NCBI GenBank assembly: GCA_030142905.1
Contig: JASJOG010000254.1
Coordinates: 124,001 to 188,000 of the forward strand
DNA from: Heliopora coerulea
Lineage: Eukaryota; Cnidaria; Anthozoa; Scleralcyonacea; Helioporidae
Reading direction: 5' to 3'
Length of the DNA: 64,000 nt
This document shows, piece after piece, positions 61,901-64,000 of this stretch (the stretch's first letter is position 1; every line of letters starts with the position of its first letter). The notes below the pieces were generated by a model. That model had not been told where the DNA came from, did no database searches, and worked only from the letters and a program-made list of their open reading frames with translations. Both the position numbers and the translations under genes were made by a program.

Positions 61901-61981
61901 ATTTGTTGTGTGATATCGAACCTTTTTAAGAACCACATGATAGATTGCACCATCTTCTTTTTCTTCACCCCAATACAGAGA
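43915..61981 (-). CDS. RGL/RalGDS-like Ral guanine nucleotide exchange factor (5' end missing)
   Basis: RalGDS-family proteins bind active Ras through a C-terminal RA domain and load Ral with GTP through a CDC25-type RasGEF domain. Exons 5' to 3': 61981-61689, 60820-60773, 60158-59968, 59507-59443, 59118-58894, 57599-57496, 57376-57292, 56414-56337, 55541-55455, 48453-48421, 48322-48201, 48067-47999, 46231-46135, 45991-45878, 44740-44629, 44009-43915. They total 1818 nt, 605 aa plus stop, all phases agreeing. RasGEF-N: residues 1 to about 165 ([33 protein letters not shown]). RasGEF: about 180-465 ([76 protein letters not shown]). RA: about 510-605 ([26 protein letters not shown]). CIWSRRDK and FEELS fit RGL1 best. 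The linker before the RA domain is much shorter than in vertebrate RGL1. The first exon here starts in phase 0 without an ATG. One 7-kb intron hosts a complete gene. Confidence 0.92.
44131..44287. repeat. Inverted pair of units with CTGAYGA...CTCGAAAC cores
   Basis: Two units of about 70 bp are inverted around a spacer of about 15 bases. Each reads CTGA(T/C)GA, a GGCC TTT GCTC-type mini-hairpin, CGAAAC, then GGAATTCTTTGAG and ACGGCAGTTA. The unit type recalls hammerhead-like termini of Penelope elements. It lies in the last RGL intron, between exons 44629-44740 and 43915-44009. Confidence 0.6.
45535..45837. repeat. 16-bp minisatellite, about 19 near-identical copies
   Basis: The unit AGGTATATGTATGTAC repeats almost without error. 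As 16 is not a multiple of three, all frames cycle through the same peptide pattern, which produces spurious open frames on both strands. The array begins 40 bases from the RGL exon 45878-45991, inside the following intron. Confidence 0.95.
46262..46491 (+). mobile_element. SINE-like element with a tRNA-like core and inverted arms (copy 1)
   Basis: Head TTTGATGTTTAGGAAACATG, then AAGTAGATGAACGATCTTCA, a tRNA-like segment, and the same arm inverted at the end (46465-46491). Direct repeats flank it: CAATATAAACTATATCA at 46245-46261 and CAATAAACTATATCA at 46492-46506. This looks like target-site duplication by a LINE-type mechanism. The insertion lies about 30 bases upstream of the splice acceptor of RGL exon 46135-46231 (host on minus strand). 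Confidence 0.75.
46372..46443 (+). tRNA. tRNA-like sequence within the SINE-like element
   Basis: Seventy-two bases fold as a four-arm tRNA: acceptor GTCTCGG with CTGGGGC (G-U pairs allowed), D arm GCTC/GAGC, anticodon stem TCTAA/TCAGA with one mismatch, T arm GCGGG/CCCGT with loop TTCGATC. The A box (TAGCTCAATGG) and B box (GGTTCGATCCC) are intact, so RNA polymerase III transcription is plausible. The anticodon loop is CCGGTCA, with C where U33 is expected, and it is embedded in a repeated element, so a working tRNA is doubtful. Confidence 0.6.
47526..47959. mobile_element. Pogo/Tigger-like MITE in an RGL intron
   Basis: The 434-bp element is flanked by TA on both sides. It starts CAGTAAAACCCCTCTAATCC and ends GGATTAGAGGGG-like inverted sequence (AATTAAAGGGGTTCCACTG). 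The interior has several AATTCGCG motifs. No transposase. These ends match the CAGT-start, TA-target pattern of pogo-group elements. Confidence 0.8.
49378..49617 (-). CDS. Short open frame of unknown nature (79 aa)
   Basis: ATG to stop, with a balanced composition ([38 protein letters not shown]) that looks protein-like. It lies in the 7-kb RGL intron, 1 kb downstream of the TPR-nucleotidyltransferase gene on the same strand. I recognise no family. It could be a gene fragment or chance. Confidence 0.25.
   Translation of the reverse strand: MVQYFRNCYGLLEQHCKKKTIDDFVRRASQLHHRVCLQGGSRAKLNLQIRKAIRKYPCVFEKFNTTPEDVISKIINHDG
49680..49975. repeat. AT-rich microsatellite, (TA)n with TATG/TACA units
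   Basis: Pure TA runs at about 49858-49886 and 49902-49931 are separated by TGTATG units. All open frames here are repeat artefacts. Confidence 0.9.
50664..53378 (-). CDS. TPR protein with Pol-beta-type nucleotidyltransferase motif, intronless, nested
   Basis: A single 904-aa frame from ATG to TAA without introns, inside the RGL intron 48454-55454 and on the same strand. N-terminal TPR-like helices about 1-90 ([20 protein letters not shown]). Residues 215-240 read [20 protein letters not shown]: Gly-Ser, ten residues, then Asp233-Leu-Glu235, the metal-site pattern of Pol-beta-superfamily nucleotidyltransferases, closest to DUF294/GlnD-like forms. Then [19 protein letters not shown] (297-315) and [16 protein letters not shown] (439-454), likely conserved family blocks. 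Several TPRs fill about 560-904 ([46 protein letters not shown]). Similar TPR-nucleotidyltransferase proteins are expanded in cnidarians as far as I know, and their substrate is not established. It may be a retrocopy or an originally intronless family member. A nucleotide-transferring or signalling role is inference. Confidence 0.85.
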   Translation of the reverse strand: MEKRTEKLYERFLNCANGYLQRNKLDDAERTFASALRQVYNREGKLLEVAMALKGLGFVYKERGYINRTGEDLVKATGLFNAALTRLQEYNKNQPNSRAGINTEIDHLLAEIQMVHVMFMNEILQASQDLESNDYQKLEHYKETLRQIRQTCTLKIRELDTLPALDPGRRHIGNEKERVQAIQRMYAEIAVSMKELVKSMINDCVEVMSSPCCRYAVLGLGSTAREESTPYSDLEFCILVEKDTEDALQYFTHLTNFFHLKVVELGETILPSLGIQSLNNYYSDSGEDDWFFDKGCRGFSFDGAMPWASKVPTGRDKTVRKPWVQPLINTPQNMAGLLSETSVRQEGYRLADVLSNCVLICGEPSLFEDYVHCKREYTIANEGVQSSNSSPHCTGTPVCNCNASLRKQRILQELVEVGSQYRTSLPNYIRHSGGNYIVKRDFYRFPSLILEYLGSYYNIEEPSSWVTINELESNSYLSVDGAHNLRTALSIALELRLRAYLDNQSQSEYFNGFWNLVAGRDVETPVTLELLLLRYFFTVVPLEDAIKEVSESRNLLYLNSSALYDDSPKIKAQMYFQFRQYYKAKETLEDLLAQKLQSTINKDKDRSLAEVCKMLGNAMFFLENVTEAAKYHKMALDINDKVYKDEPSFDNLKAVGDSNLNYGCGLAGLGQNKNALPYLRKALEIRNFALDQTSTRLERVACLQDLADAHSNMSALYKKLRMSSTYDDVSIFFHHNRHALNIVEILVQEYSVDYRHHSLYFDQGLMYYNLRKFQESAIAYEKALQLFYSRSKYDQTPQGEASLLNNLANSVIELGDLDKAWALHCRTYEIRKRIHGDKDNNSVARSLNNFGLVNEKAENFKEAHEFYVQARDMSARINGEDSSYEHLLMYKRNIDRVAQKLNIG
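53825..54070 (-). pseudogene. Decayed tandem copy of the 5' end of the TPR-nucleotidyltransferase gene (proximal)
   Basis: Plus-strand text at 53840-53905 (AAGTTTATTTCTTTCAAGAT, AATTTCTCAG) matches 53305-53365 in the intact gene. The following stretch to about 54070 (CCGTGTCAG, GGAAACACGTAAAG, ACATACATTC) matches the intact 5' flank at 53450-53580. An internal deletion and lost frame mark it as a relic covering only the first few dozen codons and flank. Confidence 0.6.
54095..54420 (-). pseudogene. Decayed tandem copy of the 5' end of the TPR-nucleotidyltransferase gene (distal)
   Basis: On the minus strand a frame still reads [20 protein letters not shown], parallel to [20 protein letters not shown] of the intact gene. 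Plus-strand text at 54110-54130 (AAGAACCTCAATCCTCTGAA) matches the intact codons near 53200. Frame is lost elsewhere. With the copy at 53825 this gives three 5' ends in a row. Confidence 0.65.
54508..54640. repeat. (CCTGTCTG)n microsatellite
   Basis: CCTG and TCTG tetramers in imperfect alternation, ending in a pure CCTG run. The Cys-Leu-Pro-Val type frames across it are artefacts. Confidence 0.95.
58013..58082. repeat. (CACAG)n pentanucleotide repeat
   Basis: About nine clean CACAG units are followed by CAGGA-type variants, within an RGL intron. Confidence 0.95.
58540..58800. repeat. (ATCCC/ATCCT)n pentanucleotide repeat
   Basis: Imperfect five-base units become cleaner toward 58740-58790. 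It lies about 95 bases downstream of the RGL exon 58894-59118 in transcript orientation. Confidence 0.9.
59338..59395. repeat. Small hairpin in an RGL intron
   Basis: CAGTTCCTATACCTTTGCAT and ATGCAAAGGTACAGGAACTG are inverted copies with one mismatch and an 18-base loop. It lies just downstream, in transcript direction, of the exon 59443-59507. Confidence 0.8.
61443..61660. mobile_element. SINE-like element, palindromic form (copy 2)
   Basis: The head is the same as in copy 1. Arms of 83 bases (61478-61560 and 61582-61664) are inverted with a single mismatch around a loop of about 21 bases. Each arm carries the T arm, B box and 3' acceptor part of the tRNA-like sequence, so the B box is present on both strands while the 5' acceptor and A box are missing. 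ACTTTTTTTAATCTT occurs directly at 61428-61442 and 61661-61675, a clear target-site duplication. It ends within 10 bases of the splice donor (61683-61688) of RGL exon 61689-61981. Confidence 0.8.
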
Positions 61982-64000
61982 CTAAATGTGTCCAAGAAAA
62001 AGATTAATTTATGTGTTGTCACATGCAGCCACAGTGAGGGTAATACTTAATGGTGACCTTAAGTATGATCCTCTCACTAGTTCAAAGAATGTCCTTATGT
62101 GAAGCACTGTGTGGATACTATTAAAAAACCTGAGTTAATTTGAATTCCGGGTGTTTGTTCTCATTACGTTTTGTGGTTCTTACCCTAATATGTTGGACTA
62201 CTACCACAACGTGTCAGCCAAGCAATCCTTGTCAAAGATTATTGACAATTTGTGCTCCCTTGCCAAAATATAATTCTTGAAATGTATCAATGAAAGAACA
62301 TGTTCAACTCTCACAATCAGCTAGGTTGATCCCACAATGAGAAATACCTTATTTCCATTTATTTATCTGAGTTACTAAAATTGAGTAGATAGGTTGAATG
62401 GTCAGCAGTAAATAACAGAAGTTATGCTTCTACTAGTTGGAATTTGTTTTTAAAGTATGTTTTATCATGCATCAAAAAGCAAGCATTACATCAACAGTTG
62501 TATGAAATTACCATATATTAATGTCTGTAACATTGGTGAGAGGCCTAAATCATTATATAATATTTTTACTGTGTTTCAAAGAATAACATGAGGATGACAA
62601 GATGGAAAAAAAGTAAAAAAACAAAAAAAACAACAGGTGGTAAAAGGCCTTATATAACACTTTGAACAACTCTTGACTTATAGGTTCGATATCTTGACTT
62701 CCTGTTCTATATAGTGTTTGAACTACCAGTAATTTAGTGCAGAACAGTTTAACAAATCAACATAGGATGAAATTCAACAAGAATTTCAAACACAGTCTTG
62801 TAATAATTCTCTGCTGAAAGCAGTGGGCAATTTAATTACAGATATTTGACATGGCAAAGACCAGGAGTGTAACAGGGTTTTTCCAGTGAGGTTCATTCCT
62901 AGAAAAAAATTCAAAATTGTCTATTTACAGGCAGCAACAGCCAGCTAAGACAGGAAGCCGGTTGTATAGAAGACAGACTCAGCCCCACTGAGGTGAGCTT
63001 TTCAACAACATCTTTAAACTTTCGATCTTCCCAGAAATATAAACATTATATTCATTGACCTTGGCAATTTCCTTGGGAATGGACCTGTAATATCAGAAGT
63101 GAAAAAGCACTTCCCACTGAAGGAGCACTGCTGAGACGTGTTCCTACACGCCATAGTATAAATAACTGCTTACGGAAGTATATCAATGAAACCCATTGTA
63201 TTTGTCCACAAATAACGTGCCTGCCAATTTGTGTGTCAATTAAAACTTTGATATTACATTCATAATATTTCGATTCATTTAATAATTGTGGTTTTGCTCA
63301 AAAATTTCGAAAGTCGTCGGTTTCGCGTGCAGCCGTATTAGCTTGTTGATATCATTAATCTATGATGCCACTTACTGAAATTTTAATATTACGTCTCATA
63401 ACAAGTGTTTAGAAAGACGTTTGTATTTTCTCTGGAACCTTAAAACCAGGTGCCTAACACCTGTGCCCAACACATTCGTAAAGCTTTGCATAAAAATGCA
63501 ATTTTTCCTGAAATTTGTTAAGAAATATTCCTTGAATTTGTTGTTGAATCACCTGAAAATCTAAACCGAAAACCGTTGTCAACGTGAACACGCGTTGACC
63601 TGCTTAATGGAATCATTTTCGAAGAAAAGGCCCGTTAGCTTCCTTCTCTCACAGTTACTTTAACAAAAAATGAACTATTCCGAAGTGGAATAGGCTCACC
63701 GTTGCCCATATCGCGATGCACCAGGAAAGAAAATTCAAAATGATATTTGCAGCTGCATAGATTTCACAGGTAAACAAGGAAATGGCTACCCGATAAATTA
63801 TTGTATAACCTGCTCAGTGGCTTCTTAGCAGGTATTCTTGGGTAAATGACTGTCTGTTTGTAAAACACCAATAGAGAACTCATTTATAGCTAAAATGTTC
63901 TAAAACAACGCCTGCCTACGACCCCGGAACACTAAGCGAAGTACACCAACGTTTGCCAAAGGTGCGAACGACAATCGGCAAATATCCTAATATTTGCGAC
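61982..64000. other. 5' intron or upstream region of the RGL-like gene
   Basis: The first coding exon of RGL, with its ATG, should lie here or beyond the window, but I could not fix it. On the plus strand 62931-62992 has an AG border, an open frame (SNSQLRQEAGCIEDR) and a GTGAGC donor, so it could be an exon of another gene; support is thin. No other structure stands out. Confidence 0.35.

Overview
This is a eukaryotic, animal-type window: AT-rich, with short exons bounded by GT/AG introns, long introns full of foldback elements and simple repeats, and no prokaryotic operons. The gene set is metazoan (KIF1 kinesin, RTCA, FKBP15/WAFL, peroxiredoxin 6, a Ral GEF of the RGL type). Intron density, the Tc1 and Penelope-type fragments and a TPR plus nucleotidyltransferase gene suggest a cnidarian, probably an anthozoan or stony coral. 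That assignment is inference; no species marker is present.

Layout. 1-4.4 kb (+): last exons of a KIF1-type kinesin with its C-terminal PH domain and two possible terminal exons. 6.8-11.2 kb (+): complete RNA 3'-terminal phosphate cyclase in 11 exons (368 aa). 12.7-36.1 kb (-): complete FKBP15-like gene in 30 exons (1374 aa, frame kept through every junction); its introns hold a dead Tc1 element, a Penelope-like GIY-YIG relic and several MITE/foldback elements. 36.6-39.7 kb (+): complete 1-Cys peroxiredoxin (PRDX6) in 5 exons (220 aa), head-to-head with FKBP15 across about 520 bp. 39.7-43.9 kb: intergenic, with a 30-bp minisatellite. 43.9-62.0 kb (-): RGL/RalGDS-like gene, 16 recognised exons (605 aa), 5' end not found. 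Its 7-kb intron contains an intronless 904-aa gene on the same strand with TPR repeats around a Pol-beta-type nucleotidyltransferase motif, followed upstream by two decayed tandem copies of its 5' end.

The genes do not form a pathway. Host genes cover axonal transport, RNA-end repair, endosome/actin function, peroxide and phospholipid repair, and Ras-to-Ral signalling. The most unusual material is in the introns: the nested TPR-nucleotidyltransferase gene, a short SINE-like family carrying a tRNA-like fold inside inverted arms (three copies, two with target-site duplications and both close to RGL splice sites), inverted pairs with hammerhead-ribozyme-like cores, an array of TTTCACATGTGAAA palindromes, and a 780-bp foldback next to an FKBP-domain exon.
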